Shown piece after piece: positions 34,500-46,790 of a DNA stretch of 64,000 nucleotides. This DNA is from Ziziphus jujuba (lineage: Eukaryota > Streptophyta > Magnoliopsida > Rosales > Rhamnaceae). A program made the position numbers and the translations under genes. How positions within the stretch are numbered: the first letter of the stretch is position 1; every line of letters starts with the position of its first letter. The stretch is from positions 30,175,001-30,239,000 of the forward strand of contig NC_083384.1 in the NCBI RefSeq assembly GCF_031755915.1. Reading direction: 5' to 3'. Under the pieces are notes generated by a model. That model saw only the letters and a program-made list of their open reading frames with translations. It was not told the DNA's origin and did no database searches.

Positions 34500-37360
34500 T
34501 CTGATAAGGGCTCTCTATTTTTTTGGGTGAAAAAGTCTATTAATGGCTCCTCAGACTTAACTTTTCCTCTCACCTCATCATTTTCATGAGATTCTTAAGT
34601 TTGGTTAACTTTCAGTCCATAGTGTTTCAAAGACAAGATTAATTAGTTACACAACAATTTTTTGATTTACCAAATGAAATCATCATTAAACTCAGAAATT
34701 AACAAAACTCTTTAAAAAAGAAATGAATCAAATTATGTAAGCTAGTTGACAAAAGAGACAATTAACAATACCTAGCTATCATTAAGATGAGTTTAATTAC
34801 CTTGTTTTGATTTGGAAAAAATAAAAATAAAAATATATATAAATATAAACAAAATGTATTAACACACAAGACAGACATTTTCTTTTTTTTTTCTTTTTTT
34901 GTGTTTTCCGCGGGTGATTTAATCTTTGCGAACTATATATACTTTTTCTTTTTCACTTTTCAGGTTTTGGTTTAAAAAAAAAAAGTCTTTTTCTTTTTGT
35001 ATAAGTTGCCCTACCCTAAGTCATCTGTCATAGTCATGTCAATTCTTCCGTAAAAATAAAAAATATATATTCGTTTCCAATAATTATATATGCATTAGTT
35101 TTATTAGTTTTGTTATATACCATTGAGGGCGTAGAATGGTGAAATTTGAAAATTGTGATTCGAGTTTTCAGTTATTGTTGAATGGTCCCACCACATAATA
35201 GCGTCCCACCACATCGCCTTTAGCCTAATGTCTATAATGTTAAGCAGGATATATATATATATATATATATTATTTTTCAGTTAATAATTTTGATGTGGGT
35301 TGTGGTATTTTTATGTTTTTTTTCTTAATAATATATATATATATATATTTAATGTGGCTTGTGTTTATCTACCTCAATTATAAATTTGGCAGTTGGAGGG
35401 TTATACCGTCATTTTGTTTCTTGTTGCTTTTTTTTTTTTTTTTTCATATGATGCGTGATCTGACACTGGCAAGAAATGAAAATTTACATTGCTTTCTAAA
35501 ATGATGACGAATGAAGTATAGAGTTTTAATTAATTAATTTAAGAACCAGACACATCTGGCTCAAGAACTATTAATTAATTAAGAATTAGAAACCTTTGCA
35601 CAAACACATTGTAACATGTCATTTTCATGCAAGAACCAAGGACTTTAAAAATATATATATATATATATATATCTTGTCTATTAGCCAGGATCACTAGATT
35701 ATCTATAAGAAGATCAGATAATATGCTTTTAACTCAAGCATAATTATATATATATATATATATATATAAACTCGTGCATATATAACTATTTGATGGTCCA
35801 AGAATGGACCTCTATATGTATAATAATAAAATCAAGTTCTAATGTAAACTTCTATACCCTAGTTCTGAAAGAAAATCGATTTGTCCAAACCTGAGGCACT
35901 AAATTGACAAAGACTCATGTTTTAGTTGTTAGAATGGACTTTAAACTAAGATCAACAAAATTTGTATATATTGAAAATGATCAAAAAGATATATATATAT
36001 ATATATATATTCTTTCGGAGAGATTTAGAGAGGCAGGGTATCATGGAGTGCCCTCAAATATTAGAAAGGAAGTGATAATACTATTTGTATCGGCGCACTA
36101 AACTCTCTCCTGTTTTCGCACCAAATTGAATCACTTAGGCTCCTCAAGAAGCAGAGGAACAAATTGAATCACTTAGGGCTCTTCAATAAACAATAAACAG
36201 AGTATTCCAAAGTGTAAAAAAGATTGAAATTTAAAAACCAAAGTGCCAAAAAGAAAAATCAACCATCAAAATGCAAAAACTTTCTAATAAAAAAAAAATG
36301 CAAAAACTGTATAATTGAAAAGGATAGGTGCGTACCAAAAAAATAAATAAATAAATAAAAATAAAAATAAAAATACATAAAGTAAAATGTAAAAATAAAA
36401 AATATTTATGACTACAGACACATGCACTGTTTAAAATAGGAATTCCAATATTTTTGCAGTTCATGAATTTTTGCAGATAATGATAGAACCATATAAATTA
36501 ACCAAATTGACTTGCAAAAAAAAAAAAAAAAAAAAGGAAGCTGTTTAAATTGATTTACCTAAGCGATCAAAAATATGCTTGATTGTTTTTGCATTAGTCC
36601 GAGGGCTTTCTTCTTCCGCATAGGTCAGAGCCAACAACTTCACAATAACAATTAACTGGTTTCATAATCTTCATATTAACTGAGTAGTTCAAGTATATGT
36701 ATGGAAAAAAACAAAAAAAAAAAATCAATGGAAGTTTACAAGCCTGTATGATAATACTCAAACCCACCTATCCAATTTCACACTATATATATAAAAGTGT
36801 CATTTCTTAGATTTAATTCACTGTCAAAGCATATTAGCTTAAATCAGTACAGACTTTATAGGGAAAATACTTGTGAGTGTTCGTACATATTAGTGACTAC
36901 GGACATATACACTGCTTCAAGGTAAAGTGAGCATGCCAATATTGTAATTAAAATCAAGAACATATCAAGACTTCCCACTTCATGTATTTTATAGACTAAT
37001 GCCAGAACCATTCATTTGAAGCTACGTGCCGTGGTATCCGCACAGCTCACACACATATTCTTCAAAGCCTGAAACCAATAAAACATGCCAAATGGTGATA
37101 AACACAATTCACCAATATATACTATGACAGCAAATACTGTAATCTACCTTGTTTCTTACGGATAGATACTGCAAAACTAGATGAGAAACTATAACATACC
37201 AGCAGAACTAACTCAACAAACAAAATACCTAAACATAAACTAAAATAGAGACACAGATTTTTATATTGGTTCAGCTCTCAAGATGAGAACTCACATCCAG
37301 TTCTGATAATGTGCCAACAATCCACTATGAAAACAAGCTATTACAAGATAATTCCAGATT
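34500..37360. other. Intergenic DNA, AT-rich, microsatellites
   Basis: No gene. TA/AT microsatellites at about 35251-35270, 35331-35350, 35650-35672, 35746-35769 and 35990-36010. Modules: 35530-35600 resembles 16190-16260; 36060-36190 resembles 17290-17360; 37000-37120 resembles 25680-25800. Confidence 0.65.
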
Positions 37361-37371
37361 ACAAACACAAG

Positions 37372-38422
37372 CACGGCCGTCTCAACAATTTTTGAGGCCC
37401 TAAGTAAAAAACAATATTTGGGGCCTTAATTAAACATTATTTTTAATAAATAGATTTTTTGATATAAAATCTATATTTTTTGGCTTTTTTAAATGTAGAG
37501 TTATTAATTAAATTTTTATATTCAAGATTTGATAATCAGTGTTTTTCAATTAATAAAATTGTTAAATTATTTAATTTTCTTAAGATATAGTTGAACATAA
37601 ATAGATTTTATTAATTTCAATTTTGAAAAACTTTTTTACAGTAAAGCTACACTAGCAAAAAATAATAAATCCATATATTGGAAAAAAATTTAATTTTTTT
37701 TTTAAGTCTAATAGCTCAAGTGCTATTTTTATTTATGAATTTATTTTTTCTTTTAGACTTTTCATTCTCAAAATAAATACAATCAATTATTCAAATTAAG
37801 ATATATAAAAAAATGAAAGTAGAAACTAAAGAAAGACAAAGTCTTGTTTTTTTTACGAACAATAAGAATAATTAGTAAAAACCTAAAATAACGAATTCAT
37901 AGAAAACAAAAAAATTAAAATTATTATGAAAATGAACAATATAAATTTATTAAACTAACAAAATAACTTATAAGCTTACTCTAAAAAATAACTTATAAGC
38001 TTACTTTTTATTTTAGGGTCAGTTGGATCAAAATTGCAAATTATATAGGTTAGATAACAAGATTAAATGAATATGAAAGATGAGTGAATGGAAAAGAATG
38101 AAAATAAATTAGCAAGATAAGAAAAAATGCATAAACAAGAGGAATATTTGATATATTTTTTTTTATCATCAAAATATAAAATGTTTAATTGACTTTAATT
38201 GACGTTATATTCCAGAAGTAAAAATATTACAATAAATGATCAATTATAATTCATCAAAAAAATAAATAATCAATTAGAGATAATTTAAAATCTTTTTTAA
38301 GTTAAAATTTTTATATTTCTGAAATAAACTAATAATTATATTCTATTTAATAAATACATGTATATATTATATTCTATGTGTATATTATATATATGCCACT
38401 CCTATGCCAGAAGCCGGCCCTC
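37372..38422. mobile_element. Non-autonomous hAT-like element
   Basis: Left end CACGGCCGTCTC; right end reverse-complements to GAGGGCCGGCTT. Both are near the common plant hAT terminus CAGGGCCGGC. An 8-bp flank duplication is almost perfect: AACACAAG (37364-37371) versus AACACATG (38423-38430). The 1.05-kb interior is very AT-rich with no reading frame, so it would depend on a transposase from elsewhere. Confidence 0.72.
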
Positions 38423-38509
38423 AACACATGCTCTCTCTATTTTCTTCTTCCCAGATAAACCCACACACACAAACCACGAGTTTTCATGGAAATCACAGGA
38501 AGAATACAG

Positions 38510-38513
<4 letters not shown>

Positions 38514-38600
<87 letters not shown>
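38514..38600. repeat. (CT)n microsatellite, 87 bp
   Basis: An uninterrupted run of about 43 CT units. Long open frames through it (poly Ser-Leu or Arg-Glu) are artefacts of the repeat. Confidence 0.98.
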
Positions 38601-38603
<3 letters not shown>

Positions 38604-39100
38604 TTTTCTCTCCATTCCTTTTTCACTAAAAAAGGTGAGCCATATATTTTACGAGAAATCCCTTTTCACATTTAGCTCAATAACTAAAGCCATTGTCACA
38701 TGTCCTTTTATTATTGGGATAGTAAACTTCTTGAACAAAACTAAAACACAACATATATATGTGTATGTGTGTGTGTGTATATATATAACACCCCTCTAAA
38801 TAATGAACCACATAATATGTACATGAAAAATCCTCAAAATATATTTCGTGACAAATAATTTAATTTCCCTATGTGTTTAACATTTTGAACAAAAGACAAC
38901 ATACTGTTTTTGGAGATTACCTTCCAATTTTTAAACTTACTAGTTTATATATTAATACCACCAAAATTCTACAAAATGCTAAAACAGAGTATATTAACTC
39001 CTGCAAATTAATTTGTCCCCAAAAAAAAAAAGGTGTAAATGCGATTTACATATTTTTGAATATCTTGAAATGTCGTTTATAATCGTCTTCTTCCTCAAGA
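38601..39100. other. Intergenic, 3' of gene B
   Basis: AT-rich. 38690-38760 resembles the TNL upstream block near 34430-34470 (AAACTTCTTGAACAAAAC). There is a GT/TA microsatellite near 38755-38787. No gene. Confidence 0.55.
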
Positions 39101-39103
39101 GAA

Positions 39104-39637
39104 TCAACAAGCTTCACTTCCACTTGATTCACAATATTCATTGAAGCGTCTCTTATTCTTTCTATCAGTTTTTTCATAAAACCTCTCTAAGCCTTGTCTG
39201 TATATAAACCGAACCCCAAACTTCTTAATCTCGCGAGACTCGTTTGGACCCAAATAGGCATGGAAAGAGACGTCAGTGCAACAAGTATTTGGCCAATTTA
39301 GTTCATCCATTTTCTGTCGTAAAACCGATTTTGTTACATGCGCCATGAACACATGATCCGAACTCTCCCTATTCCTAACTTTGTCTGGCCAAAGATTTGG
39401 AAATGAATTCCAAAAAGAGATGGTTTGGGAATTGAATTTCCATTTGATTTTAAAATCTGTACCCAAGACAACTGTATTCTGATGAAGAACAATGCAGAAA
39501 GCGAACGACAAGAAGTTGGGATCATTCCAATTTGGAGGAGGCATAATATTACTGATTGAAGTCCCACAAGTTTGATGGTCGAACCATTCTGGAATTTCAT
39601 CTCCTGGATAGCAAAAATAATCTGAACGACAACGGCC
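39104..39637 (-). pseudogene. TNL gene B: last exon (C-JID domain)
   Basis: After an AACAG acceptor at about 39638 it reads CRSDYFCYPGDEIPEWFDHQ, the hallmark start of the post-LRR domain, then SISNIMPPPNWNDPNFLSF, a beta-rich body and a Glu/Lys-rich tail (YEKTDRKNKRRFNEYCES). It is open for its whole length, one of the best preserved pieces of gene B, though diverged from the A and D copies. Confidence 0.88.
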
Positions 39638-39717
39638 TGTTTCATGAACGGGAAATTAATCAACTTGCTCAAAAATTAAAAACCATCTCAGCAAAAGAAG
39701 AGAAATAGATATACATA

Positions 39718-40244
39718 CAGAGAATCCATTCAGACGAGATAAAATATGAAATAGTGCCTGATCAGCAAGCATGTGGCGTGTGTTCTGATCCAGTTTTTCA
39801 CAACCGTAAAATGTAAAGTAATCAGACCATGATGTGCAGCCACGTTCACACACACTTAAAAATCGAGATGGAATCTTTGGCAAAGATCTTTAAAATTGAG
39901 ATGGAATCTTTGGCAAAGATTTCAATCTATGATAATAATTCTCACACAAGGTGTTCAAAGATGGTGAAATGGGAGGCAATTCTTGAATTTTTGAACAGTA
40001 GTAGAGCGACATCAGGCTAAGGTTCCTTAATTTACCTAGACTGTTGGGGAGAAACTCAAGGTCCTGGCATTCATCCATACATAAAATTTTAAGGGATTCT
40101 AGATTTCCAATCGACTTTGGCAACTCTTTGATCCCACTCTCACTTAAATAAACAACTCTTTGATCCCACTCTCACTTAAATAAAGTTGTTTTAATCGTAC
40201 CATAGGCTCTAGGATTTCTGGCAACGTTTTCAGTTTCTCACAAC
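39718..40244 (-). pseudogene. TNL gene B: 3' part of the LRR exon
   Basis: LRR repeats: LPEILEPMVRLKQLYLSESG, then PKSIGNLESLKILCMDECQD, LPNSLGKLRNLSLMSLYYCS and ELPPISPSL. The exon ends HILSRLNGFS before GTATGT at about 39718. Two lesions unrelated to transposons: a 32-bp tandem duplication (40121-40152 and 40153-40184), which shifts the frame, and a 33-bp tandem duplication around 39865-39930 that keeps frame but brings a TAA. The upstream half of the exon is at 45696, across Copia-2. Confidence 0.88.
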
Positions 40245-41249
40245 TGTTGAAATGTGGTGATCTTGCCACAATGTGCAAGGTAGTTCGGTTACACTTGCAC
40301 TCTTTGTTTTGTAACATCAAAGACCAAACATTATTTATGTTTATGCATTTTATTTTATCTTGTAATGTTCAAGAACAATATCCTTTTTGTAATGCCCTAA
40401 GCTCATTATCTAGCTTAAGGCATTTTTTGTCTAGTTGCTGGAATTGTATTTCCAGCAACATAAGTCCACTTCCTTGGATGCCGTTTGAAGTAGGTTTGGT
40501 ATTTGGACCTGAATTTTGGATATGATAAACTATATATGCAGAGGAAGAAGCAGCAAAAAGAACGGCCCAATTTGGAGCTGGGAAGGCTGAGTTAAGCCCA
40601 AAACAATCTGACCCTTGTGCAGTGTTGTTGCCTAGAAAACTGGGCAAAACTGCCTCGGGTTTGATTACTTTTGAATGGGTAAATGGACTTTGTTTTATCT
40701 GATTTTTGGGTAGAATATATTTTAATATTCAAAAAGGCTTCTCTCCAATTTTCAAGTCAAATGGAGCTGGTTTTCAAATTCAAATGCCTTAGACAAACTG
40801 AACTGCCCATTAAAGAAGGTTTCTTGCATGCCAGCACATTGATTAGAGTTAGTTGAGGTAGTTTGGCTTGGTTGGTTACTTTTAATGCTTTTGTATTTAT
40901 TGCTCAATATGGCAGCATGCCTTATTGTCTTTTTGATGTATTTAAAAGTATGAAAATTGTAATGAAAACGTTGAGAAAGAAAATATTCAAAAAACAGATT
41001 TTGAAAAACAACATTTTTGGCTCTCTCTCTCTCAACTACTACATTTTTGGTTTCTTCTTCGTCCCAAAAGCTAACAACCTTCTCAAGAACCCTAAACCTC
41101 CATTAAAACCAGAAAAAAAACCCAAACAAACCCAAAAAAAAAAAAATCAAGAACCAATAACCAAGAACCAACAATAATCATTCTTGACTAACACCTTGAA
41201 TGATTGTGCTCTAGGGTACAACAACATAAACCTACACCAAATTCCATCA
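40245..41249 (+). repeat. Copia-2 5' LTR
   Basis: 1005 bp, TG...CA ends, matching 44680-45695. Near its 3' end it has a CTCTCTCTC stretch and an A-rich tract. Reading frames inside it occur twice because the LTR does, and are not genes. Confidence 0.96.
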
Positions 41250-41262
41250 TGGTATCAGAGCA
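41250..41262 (+). other. Copia-2 primer-binding site
   Basis: TGGTATCAGAGCA directly after the LTR, complementary to the 3' end of plant initiator tRNA-Met, the usual Copia primer. Confidence 0.93.
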
Positions 41263-41454
41263 CAGTGTAATTTCTTAGGACCTTGTGAGCTTTCAACCTA
41301 GACCATTTTATTTGTGAGAGGATCCCCCACCTAAAGCCTTCCAACTGAAACCAAAACCTCCCAAAAAGACTAGTTGAAACTCACCAAAACACCACCACCC
41401 GAGAGCTTGTTCTTGTGTCCATTTTTCAAAACTTTTCAAAAACCATTTTTTCAA

Positions 41455-42669
41455 ATGGCCTCATAATCCTTTGCAACCCCAACACCACCTAAGTTTGAAG
41501 GCCAAAACTATTCCATTTGGAGTATAAAAATGAAAGCCTACCTTCAAGCCTTTGGTTTATGGGAAGTCATAGAAGAAGGTTATGTAGTGGAAGAGTTGAG
41601 AGCTAATGCAACCCAAGCACAAAGAAATGCACATGAGGCTGAAGTTGCCAAGGGGTTCAAGGCCCTCACTGCCTTGCACTCCTCCATGAGTGATTCCATT
41701 TTTACAAGGATAATGTCATGCACAAGTGCTAGAGAGGTTTGGATAAAGCTTCAAGAGGAGTTCCATGGAAATACTAGAACTCAGCAAATGCAAGTTTTAA
41801 ACCTAAGAAGAGAGTTTGAGACCTTGAAGATGAAGGAGAATGAGCTTGTCAAGGATTTTATGGAAAGGATGCTCAAAGTGGTCAATCAAATTCGGGTCCT
41901 TGGTGAGCAATTGACCGATCAAAGGGTAGTAGAGAAAGTATTAGTGAGCTTACCCGAAAGGTTTGAAGCTAAGATTTCCTCCCTTGAAGAATCTAGAAAT
42001 CTTAGTGAAATAACCTTGAGTGAGCTCATCAATGCTCTTCAAGCAACCGAACAAAGGAGAGCCATTAGAAAGGAGGAGACCATAGAGAGTGCATTCTATG
42101 GTGGCCACGGCAACAAAAAAAAGAATAAAGGAAGGAAGAGCAACAACACCAACCAAACCGGTTTTACAACCAACAACAACACAAACAACAACAAAAATGG
42201 ATGGAATCAACAACAACAACAACAAAGCCATCAAAACCGAGGAGGGCATCCACCTTGCCCTCATTGCAAGAAGCTTGGACATCCACCATCCAAGTGTTTT
42301 TGGAGGCCGGATGCATCTTGTGAAAGATGTGGAGGAAAAGGCCACATTGCCAAAGTATGCAAGCAAAGGAGACAACAAGCCAATGTGGTTAATGAAGAAG
42401 CCGAGAACCTATTTGTGGCCACATGCCTTAAAGTCACAAGTAGTGGTCTCGGTTGGCTTGTTGATAGTGGTTGCTCACACCACATGAGTTTCCAAAAGGA
42501 TGGCTTTGTGGAGCTTGACCGAAACTACAAAACCAAAGTGAAGATTGGTGATGGCCGGTTCATGAAAGTAGAAGGCAAAGGAGATGTGTGCTTGAACACC
42601 AAGGAAGGTACCAAAATTATAAAAGATGTGCTATTGTTCCTAGTTTGTGTGAAAACTTGCTTAGTGTAG
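41455..42669 (+). pseudogene. Copia-2 gag and aspartic protease
   Basis: The native start is the ATG at 41455, but codon 4 is TAA (41464-41466); after it the frame is open to 42669. Gag has KFEGQNYSIW, then SAREVWIKLQEEFHGNTRTQ, an Asn/Gln-rich linker and two complete CCHC knuckles (CPHCKKLGHPPSKC, CERCGGKGHIAKVC). The protease active site is DSG (WLVDSGCSHHM, about 42463). A 1-bp loss near 42634 then throws the frame out before the pre-integrase segment, which continues in another frame. Confidence 0.94.
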
Positions 42670-44189
42670 CACAATTGGTAGAAAGAGGCTTTGCTTTAAA
42701 TTTTACAAAAGATGGATGTATCATATATGATGCTTGTGGTAATGAGCTGTTTAAGGTACCATTGAAGGAAAAAAGCTATAGATTGGACCTAGTTAGGAAT
42801 GAACAAGCCTTAAAAACCAAAGTGGAGTCCATTTCTCAACTTTGGCATAAAAGGCTTGGGCATTCTAGCTATGGTGCCATGAAAAACACCAATGCCATTG
42901 TGAAGGACATGCCAAAGATTGATGAAGATGCTGTTTGGGATTGGACAAAGGAGGAGCTTCTTGTCCATGAAGATAATGCTCGGTTGGATGATGGAGAAGA
43001 AGAAACCAATGACAATTACAATGAAGAAAATGAAGATGATGAGGAGGATGCACTTGAGACCATTGGAGCCGAATTGGAGATTGGAGATGGTGTTAGAGGA
43101 GAAAGGCCATTGCTTGAAATATATGAAAGGTGCAATGTTGCCTTGAGTGATCCTACCAATGCTCAAGAAGCTATGCAAAAGAAAGAGTGGATGGAGGCCA
43201 TGCAAACCGAAATGGATATGATAGAAAAGAATGAAACTTGGTCTTTGGTTTCTAAACCTAAAAACAAGAAACCAATTGGTGTAAAGTGGATCTTTAGGAC
43301 CAAGTTCAACCCGGATGGAACAATATGCAAGCACAAGGCAAGGCTTGTGGCAAAAGGCTATGCACAACAAGTGGGTGTAGATTATGGAGAGACGTTTGCA
43401 CCGGTTGCAAGAATGGAGACCATAAGGCTCATCCTATCCATCTCGGCCTCAATGTCATGGAAGGTGTACCACCTTGATGTAAAGTCGGCTTTCTTGAATG
43501 GTGTGCTTCAAGAGGAGGTTTATGTCAAGCAACCCGAGGGCTTCATTGTTCAAGGACATGAGGACAAAGTCTACCATCTACACAAGGCACTTTACGGGTT
43601 AAAGCAAGCACCTAGGGCTTGGTATGGCAAGATTGATGGTTACTTGACCTACCAAGGCTTTAGGAGGAGTCCAAATGAGCCAACACTATACATAAGGAAT
43701 GAAGAAGGCATGATTGTTATCTCACTCTATGTGGATGATTTGTTGGTCACGGGTGAAAATGAAAAGAATGTGGAAGTTTTAAAAAATGAACTTGAAAAAG
43801 AGTTTGACATGTCAAGCCTTGGTGAAATGAATTACTTCCTTGGAGTGGAAGTGATGCAATGCTCTAGGGGTATTTTCATATCTCAAGAGAAATACATCAA
43901 AGATCTTTTGAAAAAGTTCAACATTGATGAATGCAAGCCAATGTTAACACCAATGAGCCAAGGAGACAAATACAAGGAGGATGGCACACCAAAGGTAAAC
44001 CCGACCCTATATAGAAGCATGATAGGAAGTTTGCTCTATGTATGTTCATCAAGACCGGATATTATGCATGCCACATGTGTTTTGTCTAGATATATGCAAG
44101 CACCATCCCAAAACCATTTTGTAGGTGCCAAAAGAATTCTTAGATACTTAAAAGGAACACAAGACTTTGGAGTTTGGTATGATAGGTAA
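42640..44189 (+). pseudogene. Copia-2 pre-integrase and reverse transcriptase, integrase missing
   Basis: Open from about 42640 to 44189. It begins LCENLLSVAQLVERGF, with the pre-integrase HKRLGHSSYGAM. At about 42930 it jumps from KDMPKIDEDA straight to an acidic linker (WTKEELLVHEDNAR...), so the whole integrase catalytic core is absent. The RT follows: KPIGVKWIFRTK, KARLVAKGYAQQ, LDVKSAFLNGVLQEEVYVKQ, LYGLKQAPRAWY and YVDD at 43728-43739. The RT itself is uninterrupted. Confidence 0.94.
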
Positions 44190-44679
44190 GATGTGATGAG
44201 ATTAATGGCCTACTCGGATAGTGATTGGCTGGATGCTTGGATGATATGAAGAGCACTTCGGGGTATTTTTCTCACTTGGTAGTGGACCATTCTCATGGAA
44301 TGCAAAGAAGCAAGCAACAACCGCTCAAAGCACCGCCGAAGCCGAGTACATTGCTTGCTCTTCATGTGCAAATCAATGCATTTGGCTTAGGAAATTATTG
44401 GAGGACCTTGGTTATCCTCAAGAGGGTTCAACCATTATCAAATGTGACAACACTTCAGCCATATCAATAGCCAAGAACCCCGTTCAACATGGAAGGACAA
44501 AACACATACCGGTGAAGTATCACCCTTTGAGGGAGTTTGAAGAAAATGGAGAAGTAAGCTTGGAATATATCAAGACCGAAGATAACCTTGCAGATTTCTT
44601 CACCAAGCCACTTCCAAAAGCAAGATTTGAGACCTTGAGGAAGCTTCTAAATATTTCAAGCAAGAACACCAAGGAGGAG
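44190..44679 (+). pseudogene. Copia-2 RNase H, frame-shifted
   Basis: It reads MAYSDSDW, then after small shifts near 44229 and 44262 GCLDDMKSTSGYF, later LEDLGYPQEGSTIIKCDNTS and KHIPVKYHPLREF, ending just before the 3' LTR. The purine-rich AAGGAGGAG at 44671-44679 is the polypurine tract. Confidence 0.9.
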
Positions 44680-45695
44680 TGTTGAAATGTGGTGATCTTG
44701 CCACAATGTGCAAGGTAGTTCGGTTACACTTGCACTCTTTGTTTTGCAACATCAAAGACCAAACATTATTTATGTTTATGCATTTTATTTTATCTTGTAA
44801 TGTTCAAGAACAATATCCTTTTTGTAATGCCCTAAGCTCATTATCTAGCTTAAGGCCTTTTTTGTCTAGTTGCTGGAATTGTATTTCCAGCAACATAAGT
44901 CCACTTCCTTGGATGTCGTTTAAAGTAGGTTTGGTATTTGGACCTGAATTTTGGATATGATAAACTAGATATGCAGAGTAATCAGAATCAAAAAGAATGG
45001 CCCAATTTGGAGCTGGGAAGGCTGAGTTAAGCCCAAAACAATCTGACCCTTGTGCAGTGTTGTTGCCCAGAAAACTGGGCAAAACTGCCTCGGGTTTGAT
45101 TACTTTTGAATGGGTAAATGGACTTTGTTTTATCTGGTTTTTGGGTAGAACATAGTTTAATATTCAAAAAGGCTTCCCTCCAATTTTCAAGTCAAATGGA
45201 GCTGGTTTTCAAATTCAATGCCTTAGACAAGCTGAACTGCCCATTAAAGAAGGTTTCTTGCATGCCCAGCACATTGATTAGAGTTAGTTGAGGTAGTTTG
45301 GCTTGGTTGGTTACTTTTAATGCTTTTGTATTTATTGCTCAATATGGCAGCATGCCTTATTGTCTTTTTGATGTATTTAAAAGTATGAAAATTGTAATGA
45401 AAAACGTTGAGAAAGAAAATATTCAAAAAACAGATTTTGAAAAACAACATTTTTGGCTCTCTCTCTCTCAACTACTACATTTTTGGTTTCTTCTTCTTCC
45501 CAAAAGCTAACAACCTTCTCAAGAACCCTAAACCTCCATTAAAACCAGAAACAAAACCCAAACAAACCCAAAAAAAAAAAAACAAAACAAAATCAAGAAC
45601 CAATAACCAAGAACCAACAACAATCATTCTTGACTAACACCTTGAATGATTGTGCTCTAGGGTACAACAACATAAACCTACACCAAATTCCATCA
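44680..45695 (+). repeat. Copia-2 3' LTR
   Basis: 1016 bp. It differs from the 5' LTR by about 20 substitutions and a few short indels (for example in the A-rich tract near 45560-45600). Confidence 0.96.
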
Positions 45696-46034
45696 ACAAC
45701 CTCTTAGATATAATGATTCAAGAGATTTCAAATGAAAATTGCTTGTTGGAAGAATTTTAAGTCTTTTGCAAAACCCCAAATCTAATTCAACAAGACCCGA
45801 CAGATACCAAATTGATGGAGGCACTGTTTCTATAGCTGTCTCACGTAAAAGTAAACATCTTAAATTGGGTGCAAACTTTTGAGAAATGTGACCCTGAGAT
45901 CGGTATGGCCATACATTGGTTATAAGCTTTTGGATCCAACTTTCAGAAAATTCCTGTGTTCTCTTGAACATCCCTTCAACATATCTGAGTTTGGAGCAGC
46001 CATTCAAATTTAGATAAGTAAGCTCATCAAGATT
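45696..46034 (-). pseudogene. TNL gene B: middle part of the LRR exon
   Basis: It reads LDELTYLNLNGCSKLRYVEG, then FAPNLRCLLLRETAIETVPP, SIWYLSGLVELDLGFCKRLK and LESLYLRGC up to the Copia-2 edge. Ignoring Copia-2 and one ACAAC copy, the frame continues directly into CEKLKTLPEIL at 40240. On the other side the CACTA element begins at 46035. Confidence 0.92.
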
Positions 46035-46790
46035 CACTACTAGAATCGAGCTGATACACGACGCAAGTACTGCGTCGCACTAAATAAATAGCGACGCATT
46101 CGACGAAGTTGCCAAATATCCTGTCGCCAAATATGTAAGACAACGGATGGTGTATCATAACAGTCGCCTATTAACATTTTTAGCAACGCACAATTAATTT
46201 TTAGCGACGCATACAACAATGAACTTATAGCGACTCTTTAAAATATTGTCACTAAAAATTTTTTAACAACTTGTTCATAAAATGTCGTGAAATTATTTGT
46301 GTCGCTAAAAATAGATTTTGAATAGTGACTCGTGTAGTTTTAGCGACCCATTGTTTGTCATCTATTTAGCGACGCATGATGTTTTAGCGACGAATTATGT
46401 GAGTCTCCTTTTTAGCGACCTATATATTTTTAGCGTTCTTTTTTAGTGTATCTAAATTAGCGACGCATCCGTGTTTTAGCGACAAATTATAAGAGTCACA
46501 TATTTATGTGTTTTTAGAGACTCATTTTCTCATTTAGCGACATATTCAGCAATTAACTTAAAGTGACTCATTGATTTAGTGACACTTTACGAAAAAGTCA
46601 TTAAAAATTTATTAGCGACGTTTTCGTTTAGGGTCGCTATATATTTATGTCGCTAAAATGGAAAAAATTCTTTTAGCAACATTTTGTGTAGAGTCGCGAA
46701 ATTTATGAGTCGCTAAATTTATCTTATTATGTGTCATTATATATGTTAGGCGACTTTTTAGTATCTTAATGAGTCGCCATTTTTTTTATT
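46035..46790. repeat. CACTA left subterminal motif cluster
   Basis: Dozens of short TAGCGAC / GCGACGCAT / GTCGCTAAA motifs in both orientations over about 750 bp. From 46790 the sequence turns plain AT-rich to about 47270. Confidence 0.88.

Larger units (their letters stand above)
40245..45695 (+). mobile_element. Copia-2, LTR retrotransposon with deleted integrase
   Basis: LTRs 40245-41249 and 44680-45695, both TGTTGAAATG...CCATCA and about 2% diverged by eye apart from small indels. A perfect target duplication ACAAC lies at 40240-40244 and 45696-45700. Primer site at 41250, purine tract before 44680. The interior has gag, protease, RT and RNase H but no integrase core. It sits in an LRR exon of gene B, in the opposite orientation. 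Confidence 0.97.

Noticed and set aside
38402..38799. Open frames of 74-131 codons with Ser-Leu or Arg-Glu runs
   Set aside because: Translations of the (CT)n microsatellite in several frames.
40247..41177. Paired open frames at 40247-41177 and 44679-45637
   Set aside because: Both sets lie in the Copia-2 LTRs and are duplicated with them; no domain.
42810..43370. A 186-codon minus-strand frame opposite the Copia-2 RT
   Set aside because: Antisense shadow of the RT; no motif.
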